Of a stretch of DNA of 64,000 bases, positions 12,217 through 23,639 are shown one piece after another. Each line of letters starts with the position of its first letter. Positions within the stretch are counted from its first letter, which is position 1. This DNA is from Doris montereyensis (lineage: Eukaryota > Mollusca > Gastropoda > Nudibranchia > Dorididae), in NCBI GenBank assembly GCA_037039925.1, contig JAXRKP010001006.1, positions 1 to 64,000 of the forward strand, written 5' to 3'. The notes under the pieces were generated by a model. That model had not been told where the DNA came from. It saw only the letters and a list, made by a program, of their open reading frames with translations, and did no database searches. The position numbers were made by a program, and so were the translations under genes.

Positions 12217-13074
12217 GTACAATAAAAGATTGGATTGAAATTAACGCAGGAAAATTATTATCTAGTGACTTAGCAAATGAACTACACAAACCAATAATGA
12301 AGAAATTTACGAAGAGGAAAGTCGTTGCATTTAATATAGATGGTATCTGGACTGTAGATTTAATAGATATGAGTAAGTTTTCAAAAAGTAACAAACATAT
12401 AAAATATCTATTAGTTGTTATAGATGTTTTTAGTAAATATATTTGGTAAAAACATTAAAAACAAAAAGTGGATTAGAAGTAACTAATGCTTTTATAACAA
12501 TTATCAAATCAGGTAGAAAACCAGAAAAAATATGGGTGGATAATGGAAAAGAGTTTTATAACAAAATTTTCAAAGATCTACTAAGTAGAGAGGGTATTGA
12601 AATATACTCAACGAATAATGAAAATAAATCTTGCATAGTAGAACGAGTGAACTGTACATTAAAAGAAAGAATATCTAAATATTTCACTGCTTATAATACA
12701 AACAAATATTATAATGTATTAGATCAAATTGTAAATGAGTACAACAACACCGTTCACAACACGATCAAGATGACTCCAATAGAAGGTAATAAAAGAGAAA
12801 ATGAATCAGAGATTTATAAAAAGTTTTTATGGATGAAACATGTGAAAAGAAACCTAAGTTTAAAGCAGGAGATATAGTAAGGATTACAAGATATAAAAAA
12901 CATTTTGAAAAAGGTTACACTTCAAATTGGACACGTGATTTATTTATCATTGATAAAGTTTTACAAACTAACCCTATCACGTATAAAATTAAAGATTTAA
13001 AAAGGTGAAGATATAGAGGGTTCTTTTATCAGAATGAATTGCAAAATCTATATTTAAAAAATGGATATAAATAA
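12213..13074 (+). pseudogene. Polinton integrase (retroviral-type DDE)
   Basis: The ATG at 12213 overlaps the upstream stop. WTVDLIDM (first Asp, about 12350), WVDNGKEF (second Asp, about 12533) and CIVERVNCTLKERI (Glu, about 12634) form the DDE core. YLLVVIDVFSKYIW is the usual strand around the first Asp. The C-terminal part from 12850 (FKAGDIVRITRYKKHFEKGY and FYQNELQNLYL) is the SH3/chromodomain-like tail of Polinton integrases. One frame change occurs at about 12446-12450, another near 12865-12880 and another near 13005. The enzyme would insert the element. It is inactive here. Confidence 0.85.
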
Positions 13075-13643
13075 ATTTGTCCAATTTTTTTCAATGATAT
13101 CTTAAATGATTGTATTCCTAAGAATTTCAAAATAAATTAAAAATCGATCTTTTCATAATCATATTGAAGAGTATGGATTAAATCCAGAAGATTTTATGTA
13201 TCAAGAAAGAGAAAAAAAGTAAAGCCAAATAAAAATAAAATTCCAATAGAAGAATTAAAAAGAAGATTATTTACTGAATATAAAAAAATAGACTTTAATA
13301 TACATGTAAAAGAAGAATTAAATTTGATTGATAAATGTGATCTTATTGTAGACTTTCTACCAAATTTAATCATGATGATAAAACAAATAAAATATATTAT
13401 TATTATTTTGGTAAATATCTTAAGGAATACAAGGAATATGTATTAGGTAATGAAGAAAATGTAACTGGTAAAGATTATATTGATTATGTTTCAGAAAGAT
13501 ATAAAATGAAACAGTCTACAATTTATAGATATATAAAATTTGGAAAACTTTGTGAATCTATTAAAGAATTAATAACTTGTGATTTAGGATATGATGAAAT
13601 AATGCAAAATATTCCTGAAATTATTAAACAGTGTAATGAATAA
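13061..13643 (+). pseudogene. Unassigned Polinton ORF
   Basis: An ATG at 13061 overlaps the integrase stop. The frame starts MDINKFVQFFSMILNDC and breaks several times. A coding-like tail includes SERYKMKQSTIYRYIKFGKLC and ends IPEIIKQCNE at 13643. I do not recognise a domain. The position between integrase and ATPase suggests a lineage-specific Polinton gene. Confidence 0.4.
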
Positions 13644-13688
13644 TATTCTAGGTTGCCTAGAATTAGAATGATTTTTCTTCTTTAAAAA

Positions 13689-14264
13689 ATGTCTGACATT
13701 GAAGAACTTAAAAATTTATTTTCCTCTTATATTATAAAAATTATAATGATTAGAATTATTTTGTTTATTGATTATTTTAACATATATGAAGAAACATCGA
13801 GTTATTGAAAATGTAGAAGAAGCTATGCAATGAATTTAGAAACTATAGAAGTTGAGAGTGAAATAATTGATAAAAGTAAAAATACTCATATGTTAATCTA
13901 TGGAGCAAGTGGTAGTGGAAAAACATATTTTGTAAAAAGATATTTAGAAAAGAATAATATAACAAATTATAAAGTATTATGTTTAGATAAAGATGAATGA
14001 GGATGGGATGGGAAAATCATATAATAAATGAAGTAACAATTAAAAGATCATACAATAATCCTTGATGATCAAGCTAATATGAAGTTAGATAATATTATTT
14101 CAAAAGGTAGACATTTTAATATTCAAAAAATACATCTAGCAACTGATAAACCAATAAATCAAGAAATTAGAAATCTTTCAACAAAAACAACTAATAATCC
14201 TAATAAATTCTTTCATGATTTAAAAGAAAAGTTTATGTTGTCTTATAATCTATCTAAATTTTAA
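13689..14264 (+). pseudogene. Packaging ATPase (FtsK/HerA, A32-like)
   Basis: The first possible ATG is at 13689, but a better start for the conserved part is at 13830 (MNLETIEVESEI). Walker A, IYGASGSGKTYF, lies at about 13899-13935. Walker B, HTIILDDQ, is at about 14050-14072. A KPINQEIRNLSTKT segment follows near 14150-14190, and the frame ends SYNLSKF at 14264. Several in-frame stops at 13999-14040 separate the two Walker motifs. The length is near the usual 180-250 residues. In the family it pumps DNA into the capsid. Confidence 0.75.
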
Positions 14265-14730
14265 ACATATTGATTATGGTTAAAATAAAGATCATGATAT
14301 TAGTAATTTATAATATCTACTTAAAAGTGATTTAGATTTTAGTAATTTTATTAACAGATTAGAATTTACAGATTTAGAATTAAAAAGGTGAATAAAACAA
14401 AATTATCATAGCAAAGAAAGTCTAGTTGATATTAATGTTACTGAAGAATAAAAAATGTTTTTATTTTAATTGAAACTATTATTTATGAAGAAAACATAAA
14501 TTATTTGGATATAAAATAAATTTAAGCAAATTAAAATATATTTTAAGTGAATATTATAATGATGAAGTAACTTTCCAAACAAAAATATTATACCTTTAGC
14601 AAAAACAATTAGAGATGGTTATAATCAAATTGTAAAAGTAATTGTCGGTTTGGGGGTTAAACCGATAAAATGGATATAGAAGAAAATAAAAATATCTGTA
14701 AAACAGGTAAACAAGAAATGAAAAAATAAA
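14265..14730 (+). other. Degenerate Polinton sequence without a clear gene
   Basis: AT-rich sequence with short coding-like scraps, such as KLFGYKINLSKLKYILSEYYND near 14500-14570. There is no continuous frame and no recognisable motif. It may be the remnant of another small ORF or the 5' part of the zinc-finger gene. Confidence 0.35.
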
Positions 14731-15060
14731 AAAATATGTTTTGAATGTTATAATAAGAAGTTAAAATATTGTGAAAAATGTAACCAATCTTTTATAGGAT
14801 ATGATAAACATATGAAAATACATAAAGTAGAAGAAGAAACAGGAAATATATTAACAGATCTTATTGCTGTTTTTACTAATCCAGGATCACAAGAATGTAG
14901 ATATTGTAATAAGATGGTTGATGAAACGAATTATTATTTTAGTATAAACAAGTGTAAAGATTGTCATCGTGAATACAAACATCAAAAAATAAATTGTGAT
15001 AAGTGTAACAAAGAAATAAAACGTTCAACATTTTATAAACATACCTGTAATTCAATTTAA
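14731..15060 (+). CDS. Zinc-finger protein of the Polinton
   Basis: An open frame of about 110 codons begins KICFECYNKK and continues through YCEKCNQSFIGYDKHMKIH, a C2H2-type finger. Three more Cys pairs follow: CRYCNK, CKDCHRE and CDKCNK, ending FYKHTCNSI. The only ATG in the frame is at 14812, downstream of the first finger, so the original start is probably lost or lies upstream of 14731. A small zinc-finger protein after the ATPase is common in invertebrate Polintons. Its role is unknown, plausibly nucleic-acid binding. Confidence 0.6.
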   Translation, partial: KICFECYNKKLKYCEKCNQSFIGYDKHMKIHKVEEETGNILTDLIAVFTNPGSQECRYCNKMVDETNYYFSINKCKDCHREYKHQKINCDKCNKEIKRSTFYKHTCNSI

Positions 15061-15202
15061 TGAAAGTAGTTTTTTCATATAACATTCTTTCACTTTTATC
15101 TAAACTGTATAATGTTTCTTGTGCAAACATGTGAAATAAAACACATGATACTGTAATAATGATAAAACATAGAATATAGAACAAGATCGAAATTAAAACC
15201 AT
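14939..15202 (-). CDS. Small membrane protein candidate
   Basis: From the ATG at 15202 the first 25 residues (MVLISILFYILCFIIITVSC) form one strong transmembrane helix, followed by a charged tail. The frame runs antisense into the zinc-finger gene, so its real 3' end is uncertain. A short single-pass protein next to the minus-strand structural genes is plausible for a Polinton, but there is no sequence family I can name. Confidence 0.35.
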   Translation of the reverse strand: MVLISILFYILCFIIITVSCVLFHMFAQETLYSLDKSERMLYEKTTFIKLNYRYVYKMLNVLFLCYTYHNLFFDVCIHDDNLYTCLY

Positions 15203-15204
15203 TT

Positions 15205-15520
15205 TTTTACTAGATTCTTTTGATGAACTCTTCTATTGGTATTGGTGCATGTTAATCTATTTTATTTCTACTTTTAATTGTTCCTCCTCAATTCTATTCT
15301 TTAATGTATTTTTTTATTTATTACTAATACCATTACCACTAATTTTTTAAATAATCTTTTTTTGTACCAGCGGTACTTCCTTCAACAATAGCTTTTTTAG
15401 CTAACGTTTTAGCTTACATCTTGAGCAACTTCTTTAACTGCTTGGGAAGTAACAGCAGAGATAACTGAATCTAGCAATCCACTTTCTTTTACTTTTTGTT
15501 TATCAGTTTTTTAAATAGTA
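15205..15520 (-). pseudogene. Small alanine-rich structural-type ORF, broken
   Basis: Minus-strand codons near 15405-15500 read KESGLLDSVISAVTSQAVKEVAQD, followed after a break by an AKKAIVEGSTAGTKK-like segment. An amphipathic Ala/Val-rich start and a basic end recall the small core or membrane-lytic virion proteins found beside protease genes in Polintons and adenoviruses. That is a loose resemblance only. A frameshift and stops interrupt it. Confidence 0.3.
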
Positions 15521-15548
15521 GTACATTTTTTAAAAAGAAAAAAATAAA

Positions 15549-15976
15549 TTATGAAATATAAGCATACAGTTTTCGTAATTGTGTTTTGTTAACAATCTTT
15601 TTACCGTATAATGTTTTTAAAATCATCTCTAGTTCTTTATCAACTCCAGTATTACCTGCTTCTTTACTGGCTATCAATAAATCCATTCTATCAATCAAAT
15701 CATCTGGATTACAAGGAATTATTATTCCTTCACCAAGATATGGTTTAATGATATTCTTATACTTTTTCCCAGTTTTTCCTTTTTTGATACTACCCGTTAA
15801 TTCTAGAATTCTAATATAATTATTCATATCATTATCATCATATTCTTTTGGATCTGCCTTAGTTAATAATTCCCATAGTCCTTTAGTTCCTTTAATTATT
15901 ATATCTTTAGGGGGGATTATAATATCGTTATTCTTAACAATTATTTCTTTATCATTGATTACACATTTTCCATTTA
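15549..15976 (-). pseudogene. Conserved Polinton ORF of unknown function, 5'-truncated
   Basis: The frame is open from the stop at 15549 up to about 15970. It includes IIIKGTKGLWELLTKADP, YDDNDMNNYIRILELTGS, KYKNIIKPYLG and a C-terminal TQLRKLYAYIS. The internal ATG at 15827 is not the true start, because coding-like sequence continues in frame for about 45 codons upstream. No upstream ATG exists before a stop near 15975, so the beginning is lost at the element boundary. I recall similar GLWELLTxxxP proteins in invertebrate Polintons but cannot name a function. Confidence 0.5.
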
Positions 15977-16009
15977 TCCTTTTTATACTGAAAACACATG
16001 TGTCTCTAG

Positions 16010-17038
16010 GAGGGACGAACTATGGCATTTCTTAAAAGAACACAATGTAGAGCAAAATTTAATAGAAGCCATTAAAAGTTTTTACAATAAACCAACATGT
16101 GCAGTGAGAGTAGCAGGAAATGTATCTGAATAATTTGATGTAGATATAGGAGTAAGACAGGATTGTATCCTAAGTCCTTTTTTGTTTATCACATTTATGG
16201 ATTCAGTCGCAAAGGCATTCTCAAAAATGAAGAAAATGAATGTAGGTATGTGGAAGCTCAAACCAGTAAATGTATCAATGCTTTCATTTGCCAATGATTT
16301 AGTTCTGTTTAGAAAAACAGAAAGTGACCTTCAGTCGAATATCAACATTATGAACAATGAACTAAATAAAAGAGGAATGAGAGTAAATGCAAAGAAAACC
16401 AAATCAATGCTAATAACTAGGGAAGCTAAAACACAAAATCTTAAGTTGGGCAGGAGTATCTAGAACAAGTTCAAAGCTACAATTACCTAGGAGTAATGAT
16501 TAACTCAGAGGAAAACTAAGAGAAGAAATCAGCCAGAGAACCAAAAGGCAAGTGCAATAAATAACCATCTAGGAAAGGCATTTGTAGGTAAGCAAGAATT
16601 GTCAACAAAAACCGAAATGGCAGTATACAATACAGTTTATTGTCCTACTCTCCTCTATGGCAGTGAAACTTGGACTTTAGACAGTTGAGAATACAGTAGA
16701 GTACAGGTTGCTGAAATGAAATTCTAAGAAGAGTAGTAGGGAAAACTAAAAGAGACAAAATCAGAAACACAACAATAAGAGATCAAACCAAAGCAGATGG
16801 CATAAAAACTAAGATAGAAACAAATCAATTGAGATGATTTGGGCTTGTAAACATAATGAATGACAACAGAATAGCTAAATCAGTATACAGTGCTAAAGCC
16901 CAAGGTAAAAGACCAAAAGGCAGGCCTCAGAGAAAGTGGGAAGAAGATTTAAAAGAGGCATTGAAGCACAGAAATTTAACTTTTTTTGGAAGGAAACAGA
17001 AAATGTCAGGACAGGGCATCCTGGAGAAAATCATCTGA
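16010..17038 (+). pseudogene. LINE reverse transcriptase, C-terminal half (family A)
   Basis: Broken frames contain VDIGVRQDCILSPFLFITFMD (about 16138-16200), the RT block before the active site, then FANDLVLFRKTESDLQ (about 16285-16335). The second Asp of the usual FADD is kept and the preceding residue is Asn. NYLGVMINSE, LYGSETWTL (about 16655) and VVGKTKRDKIRNTTIRDQT follow. The final 60-codon frame (16856-17038) has KRPKGRPQRKWEEDLKEA, the usual LINE C-terminal tail. The copy is 5'-truncated at the Polinton edge and frameshifted. It ends close to the (GA)n tract. Confidence 0.75.
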
Positions 17039-17107
17039 ATCCATACCATACACCGAAAGGTAGAATGGGAACTGATAAAGAAAGAAAGAAACATTGCGGT
17101 TGAGAGA

Positions 17108-17262
<155 letters not shown>

Positions 17263-17559
17263 TGGTATCATTCATATTCATACTAATGACTCATTCTCAT
17301 AGCCAGTACCACACACAGTCTCGAGGTCACATCTCTTGCTTTGACTGTGTGTGGGTTTTGCTTCCACTTCCCATTGAGTGAGTGTTGCATCGATGCAAGG
17401 CTGACTATAGTGGAGTCAGAACCAAAAACACCTCGATTGTGTGCATTGTGGTAAAAGCATGAAACTCACACAAGTGAAACTGAAAGAGCTTTGAAAGACG
17501 AACACAATGTGATATAGAACCAAAGGCATGAAAGGAGGTAGCATTTTAAAGTGTCATCT

Positions 17560-18305
17560 TTGATACAAAGTTATCATTCTTCCCTCATGTTCAAAGCCGT
17601 AAGAAAAAAATGTCAAAAGGCTTTGAATATTCTGCGTAGATTTTGTGGGACACATGGATTGGGGTGCTGACAGAGTGACCTTATTGAAATTATATAAAGC
17701 ATTGGTCGGGTCCAAGTTGGACTATGGCTCTGTTGTTTATGGATCCGCCCCAAACAATTTCACCCGTAAGAGCCTTTATGTAGAATCCGGTGCACCATCT
17801 TTACATCACCGATGCCTAAAACTGTCAATGAACTACTATTTAAAATTAAAGTTACTACCCCAAAACCCTTCCCACAAAAACGTATTTGGAGCTTCCCGTT
17901 TGTGATATTTGAGACACCCAAAACTACCCCACCTTTCGGTATTGAATTCTCCCCCATATATGACAGGGAAACATAAATTACCGGGATATAAATAATAGCA
18001 AGTTTCGAATTCCCCCACCATGGACCAAAACCCATATAAATTTAGATTTTTCATTGTCCAAATTTTCAAAGGACAAAACAGGCCGCTCGTATTTCAACAG
18101 AAATTTTTGCAGATGGGGGATAATTTCGAGACACTGACAGTGTTCATATTTACACAGATGGCTCGAAAAAGAGTGAAAAGGTAAGTGATGCCATTTATTA
18201 TTTTATGTTGTGCCCCGACAGTCATCAGTAATATAAGTCAGCTACCAACCCTGAGATCACCGCGATGGTGGACAGGGTTACTTCAAAGAAACAAACAAAC
18301 AAAAG
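17560..18305 (+). pseudogene. Jockey-like LINE fragment (family B copy 1)
   Basis: Fragment of the RT thumb: ADRVTLLKLYKALVGSKLDYGSVVYGSAP (coding from about 17670), then SLYVESGAPSLHHRCLKLS. An RNase H start (VFIFTDGSKKSEKVSDA, about 18140-18195) precedes the 3' end at 18236-18305. That tail reads CCCTGAGATCACCGCGATGGTGGACAGGG, ending in CAAACAAACAAA. Most of the RNase H and the zinc-knuckle region present in copy 3 are deleted. The same regions occur inverted at 20933-22840. Confidence 0.75.
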
Positions 18306-20299
18306 CAAAGCCATAGGAACACGGGAACACGAGGGTCTCTAATATTTCTATTTTTAAACCCAATCAACCACATTTAATGACTACAGAGGTACAACGTATA
18401 CAACTATATAATGTATCTATAACATACTCTATGGAACATTACCATATATGACACTCACAAGCATCAGTTACAGTAAATTACTAACACTAGTAACACAGTA
18501 CAATTCACAATGAACAGTGAACATTACTAAGGTTTAGGGTTGTGTCCCTTTCCTAAAAAGGGAAGTAACTAGACACGGCATAGATCTAGATTGACCATGA
18601 ATAGATCTAGCATTTATAGTAAGTTACTATGATAGTTGATATCCATAACAAGAACAATTCCTCTGGGACAGAATTCTTTCTATGAAAATTATACTGTGTA
18701 ATTGGAACTGTAAATCGCTTAATTGGAAGTTATGGAACGCAAAAAAATGATCACTGTTTCAAATTGAGTCCGTAACATTTTTAGGTGTTAAATTTAAACG
18801 GCGTGTGTGATCATTAGAAATTATACTATTCACACTTAATATGTTTGATGACACAGGTAGCTATATATTGCATAAACATGTGAATAAGACAACTTATAAA
18901 AAGTCTATCACATCAGATGATCGACAACGATGAATGGCAATGGCATGCTAATTGCTGGATTTAGATGGAAATTGCCATGAATTGAACATGATCACCTCAG
19001 TATACTTCTTTGTACTGTTTAAATACATTTCCGAAAGACCCACTTACATATAGTATACATGTATATGCATTGATGATTTATGTGCATGTTATACAAATGT
19101 ATTATATTGTCGTTTACTACTGTATCAATTGTCATTTTTGAGACACACCCAGGGGGAAATTGATATGCAACCGTCTATAATTTAAATGTAATACTGCATA
19201 GAGAATATGTCAACATATCTGTACCATTTATCATAGTCATACACATGAGTGATATACTATAAGATCATTCCCTAAATGGAAAGCCGCTTCATTGGAATTG
19301 GAACGATTTCTTTGGAACGATGCTGTTCAAATTAAGTGGCTTCAACTGTGTAAGCCTTTTTATTGACTGACCTGGAAATTCCATTTTGATCATGACTTTC
19401 TATACGGTTTCATATTGGAAAAAGCCAAATGTTTGGGAGCAGTCAATGGAGTGGTATAGCTAACCGACACTCCCTGTCCTTTTCAATGCTGTTTCACATG
19501 TTGATAGCATTTTGCTCAAGGTCTTATCTGATCTAGACACACGTGTGCTAAATTAAAAAACATTTTGTATACACTCTCTTTCAAACCAATTGAGCATGAA
19601 CTTGCTGGCATGGAAATGAAGGCATGACTCCAATTATTGATAAAATATGTGAGGTCTCCTACTTTCAGACCAGTGAACGACAGACTAAGCGTACTATCTC
19701 GCTCATCCTAAATAAGTCTTGATTATATCTACACTTTTATACAGCTTGTGAGATAAGACAGAGTAAAAGATATCAAATGTGCATAGGAAAGGGGACTATA
19801 TTTTTTATTTGCAGTGGTAGCATCATCATCATTACCGTCATCATCAGCAGCAGAAGTAGTATAAGTAGTATAAGTAGTAATGTTATGAACAGAAAAAATG
19901 TCAGTTTGTCAATACATCCACTATGTTCAACTTACCCCTTTTTCGCACTCTATACATTTGGCACCATGGCACTTTTCACCAGCATAACAGAAGGTAAGGC
20001 ATGAATCCTCTAGAACTAAGCGGACTTCAGCAATTGTCTGAAAAAGATCAACGACGAAAAAAAATCAAGCTCTGACTGAAATCTGGGATCAATTCACAAA
20101 ATATATTTGCATGAATGCAAGATATAATATCACATACACACACACACAATAATATAATATATATAGTGGTCTCCACCTAACCGTTTTAGTAACTTAGAAT
20201 CCGTGTTTTGCATGTAACAGATCCGTCCATTTTGGGCCAGCAAAGCACTTGGTAACCATTTAACCCAACATCGGCCAAAGTATTTAATAAAGTGAAAGA
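18306..20299. other. Intergenic, possible degenerate pogo-like MITE at about 18690-19352
   Basis: No gene is visible. At 18690-18735 the sequence CTGTGTAATTGGAACTGTAAATCGCTTAATTGGAA resembles, as an inverted copy, the sequence at 19310-19352 (GTTCAAATTAAGTGGCTTCAACTGTG). Such CAGT...CTTAATTnGAAC ends are typical of pogo-like MITEs, but the match is imperfect and no clean TA duplication is seen. The rest is AT-rich, with a short CA run (20132-20147) and an AGT/AGC-rich stretch near 19840-19880. Confidence 0.3.
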
Positions 20300-20925
20300 T
20301 TTGTTTGTTTGTTACTTTAAAGTAGCCCTGTCCACCGTAGTGGTGATCTCTGGGTTCGTAGCTGACTATTGTTTCTGATAATCCTGATAGAACATAAAAT
20401 AAAGCACTTTAAAAAATCAAAAGCTTCAGTAAATATTTGTAAATATCATAATAATAGAGTTAATGTGTTAAAAGGTGATAAGTATTTAGTACTCTAGATT
20501 TGTCGATACACTGCAATTTTTTTTAGAAATGCAAAAAGAGTTTCCAGATCATTATTCCAAAAAGAGTTTGTAAATGCTTCCTTCTGAATAAATAATATTT
20601 CATTCGTATATCGATCAGATCAGAGCACTCTATTAAAACATGTTAAATAGTAAAAATACAATCACAGGTTTGACAGAAAGGCTGATCATCATGGATCAAC
20701 AGGAAACCCTGCGTGAGCCACGGATGACCAATATGTAGACGGCTTAACGCGTTCTTTTCTTTTCTATTTCTTACTTTCACATTTGACCTTTCTGTCATTT
20801 TTGGGATCACTTCATGAAGCTTGTTATTAACTTCTTGGTCCCACTCCTCCTACCAAGTTCTGTTAATATAATGATTTACTAAACGCTTCAAGTCTGCATA
20901 CTCAAGAAAAGCACCAGGGATTTTT
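20300..20925 (-). mobile_element. 5'-truncated jockey-like LINE 3' end (family B copy 2)
   Basis: Nearly the same sequence as the last ~620 bp of copy 3: the shared 3' tail (GTAGCCCTGTCCACCGTAGTGGTGATCTC), the 3' UTR with GAGCACTCTATTAAAACATGTT, and the C-terminal zinc-knuckle region (antisense of CDQPFCHPC...H...C). It begins abruptly near 20925 next to the 3' tail of copy 3, in the same orientation, giving a head-to-tail pair. Confidence 0.75.
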
Positions 20926-20932
20926 GTTTTAC

Positions 20933-22840
20933 TTGTTTGTTTCTTTGAAGTAACCTTGTCCACCATGGAGGTGATCTCAGGGTTCGTAGCCGATTAATAC
21001 TAATATTATTATTACTAACGACTGTCCAGGCAAAACAAAAAGCACTTTACAAAATCAAAAGCTTCCGTAAATATTTGTAAATATCGTAATAATATAGTCA
21101 ATGTGTTCAAAATTGATATAATGTATTTAGTACTCTAGATCTGCCAATACTCCAATTCCTTTTAAAAAAGCAAAAAATGCTTTTAGATCATTATTCCGAA
21201 TGAGTTTGTAGATGCTTCCCCTCGGAATAATATTTATTTAATTTATTTCGTATATCGATCAGATCAGAGCACTCTATTAAAACATGTTTAGTAGTTAAAA
21301 TGCAATCACAGGGGTGACAGAAAGGCTGGTCATCATGAGTCAACAGGAAACCCTGTGTGACGTGAGACATGAACGACCAATATGCAAGTGACTTAACACG
21401 CTCTCTCCTTTTCTATTTCTTACCTTTACATTTGGTCTTTCTGTCATTTTTGGGACCCCTTCATGAAGCTTGTTATTAACTTCTTGGTCCCACTCCTCCT
21501 GCCAAATTTTGTTAATATTTATATAATATAATTATTTACTAAAAGTTTTGAATCTGTTTAATCAAGTAAGGCACCAGAGCTGAGATCTGTGGAGCATGCC
21601 TCTTTTGCTAATTTGTCGGTACTTTCATTTCCATTGATGCCAACTTGCCCTGGTATCCAGACAAATGTAATGTGTTTTCCAACAAGGTCTTTTAAAACGT
21701 GTCTAATTAGTATTATTACTACTTGATTTTTAGTATCAGCAGTTCTCAGACCCTGAAAGGCAGACAGGCTATCCGTCCAGAAAGTAATTTTTTATAACTC
21801 CTCAACAGCTATTTTAAATCATCCAAAACTAAAAGAATCACGTGCAATTCAGCATTGAAAATAGAAATATTATCTTTCAGACGCACATTCTTCGAAGATT
21901 CCGGATGATCATGGATAATAAATGTCAGCACTGACATTTTCAATCTCTTCGAGTCACCTGTGTAAAAATGAACACTGTCACTGTCAGGAAAATTATCCCT
22001 CATCTGTAAAAATGTTTTAGGCGTCGGTGATGTAAAGATGGTTCACCGGCTTCTACATATAGGCTGTTTGGGGTGGATCCATAAACAACAGAGCCTTAGT
22101 CCAGCTTGGACCAGACCAATGCTTTATATAATTTCAATAGGGTCACTCTGTCAGCACCCCAATCCGTTTGGCCCACAACTCTCAGAATATTCAGAGCCTT
22201 TTAACATTTTTTCTTAAGGCTTTGAATATGAGGCAAGAATGATACTTTGTAGATCCTAACTTAACCTTGAAATGCCGTTTTGACAGGAACTCAGAAACAA
22301 AAATAAGCAGACGACCACGAAAGTTGAGGTTGAAACGGTCAGTAAGAATGCCATGTTTCCAGGTCGTGTCATAAGCCTTTTCCAGGTAAAAAAAAAAATA
22401 GACAGCAAAGGTCTCCCGAATAAAGCTTTCAGACGGATAAGATGATCATTACTACTAGTAGACCTACTATGATTTTTTTGCAAAAACCAAATTGGACTTC
22501 GGAAAGAAGATTTTTTCTCTCCAAGACACAAAGAAGGCGGTTATTCACCATTCCTTCCATGGTTTTGCAACGGCAACTAGTTAAAGCTTTTGGTCTATAA
22601 CTATAACTAGATCTCAGTCTCAGTTAGGTTTTGGAATAGTGACCACAAATGCCCTTTTCAGGATGAGGAATTCCGCATGTAGTCCAGATTTTATTGAATA
22701 ATTTTAAAATGGTGGAAAGACAAGAGTTGGGAAGGTTAGTAAGTAATTGATAGTGAATACAGTCAGGTCCTGCAGCTGATTCATTTAATTTTGCTAAAGA
22801 CGCCCAAAGCCCTTTCAGAAAAAAAGTTTATTATAGGGTT
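20933..22840 (-). pseudogene. Jockey-like LINE, RT to 3' end (family B copy 3)
   Basis: Reading the minus strand from 22840: AAGPDCIHYQLLTNLP, YRPKALTSCRCKTMEGMVNNRLL and NLLSEVQFGF. A KRLMTRPGNMAF segment (about 22370) is the FDLEKAYDTTW block with its first catalytic Asp disturbed by a frameshift. Then come the thumb, RNase H (SVHFYTGDSK, then NAELHVILLVLDDLK, about 21809-21970; the usual YTDGS has become YTGDS), a WHQWK-type segment and a Cys/His tail (near 20700-20720 in copy 2 and 21325-21345 here). It ends with the GTGATCTCAGGG tail. Multiple stops and frameshifts. Confidence 0.75.
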
Positions 22841-23327
22841 CTATATTGTCTGTGGTAAAATTTATGGTCTTTTTTCTTTCATCATCATCATTGCCTTTTC
22901 ACCCTATACCAGGGTATAGGCCACGAACAACAGACTTCCACTTATTCCTATCTTGGAAAACTCTTGATGTCCCTCCACAAAGACCCCTCTCTTTAAGTCA
23001 TCCTCCACTAGCCTTCTCGAGGTTAATAGGCGAAATATGACAATAAGTGACAACTCCACTAATAAAGACGGAACAAACATGTGACGTTTGAATAACCCTT
23101 TGTCAGACAACAAACGAGAAATATCTAGAATCTAGATCTAAGTACTACCTCAGGCATCACACAATGTGATGTCAGAAGAAAAAAACAGAAAGGAGAAAGG
23201 AAGAAAGAAAAAGACAGTGATGATAAGAAACGTAGTAGACGAAGATGTGAAGAATGAGCGAGAATGGAAGTTTAGATCTAGAATGAAATAAAAATATGAA
23301 AGTAAGTAAGTAATAAAAGGTGAGAAG
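22841..23327. other. Intergenic repeat-like sequence
   Basis: Begins with an ATC trinucleotide run (22880-22893) followed by CCTATACCAGGGTATAGGCC, a short inverted repeat. No gene is supported. The 64- and 69-codon overlapping frames show no known motif. Confidence 0.35.
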
Positions 23328-23479
<152 letters not shown>

Positions 23480-23639
23480 GAAGAAAAAAGGCAGGGAAGA
23501 AAGAAAGGAGAGAGAGACGTGTGAGTATAATGGGAAACAAGAATGAAAAAATAGGATAACTATAAGACTAGATCTATATGTCACTGGGTCTAGAAAGAAG
23601 AAATGATAGAGAATGAATAAAAGGAAGTATCAATCAAGG

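Larger units (their letters stand above)
1..15985. mobile_element. Decayed Polinton/Maverick (adintovirus-like) element, split by a nested insertion
   Basis: Two AT-rich blocks, about 1-1460 and 6600-15985, carry the core Polinton gene set: protein-primed PolB, double-jelly-roll capsid-like protein, adenain-like protease, retroviral-type integrase, FtsK/HerA-type ATPase, a PLA2-like protein and a zinc-finger protein. The mixed strand layout (Pol +, capsid and protease -, integrase and ATPase +) is typical of Polintons. Almost every ORF has frameshifts or nonsense codons, so the copy is dead. The left end lies outside the window. The right end breaks off near 15985, where the last minus-strand ORF loses its start and LINE sequence begins. 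No terminal inverted repeats are visible. The 5.1 kb between the blocks is foreign DNA. Confidence 0.85.

Noticed and set aside
22870..23040. ATC-run with a PPQRPLSLSHPPLAFSRL frame as a gene
   Set aside because: Looks like a dispersed repeat; short frame with no start context or catalytic motif.
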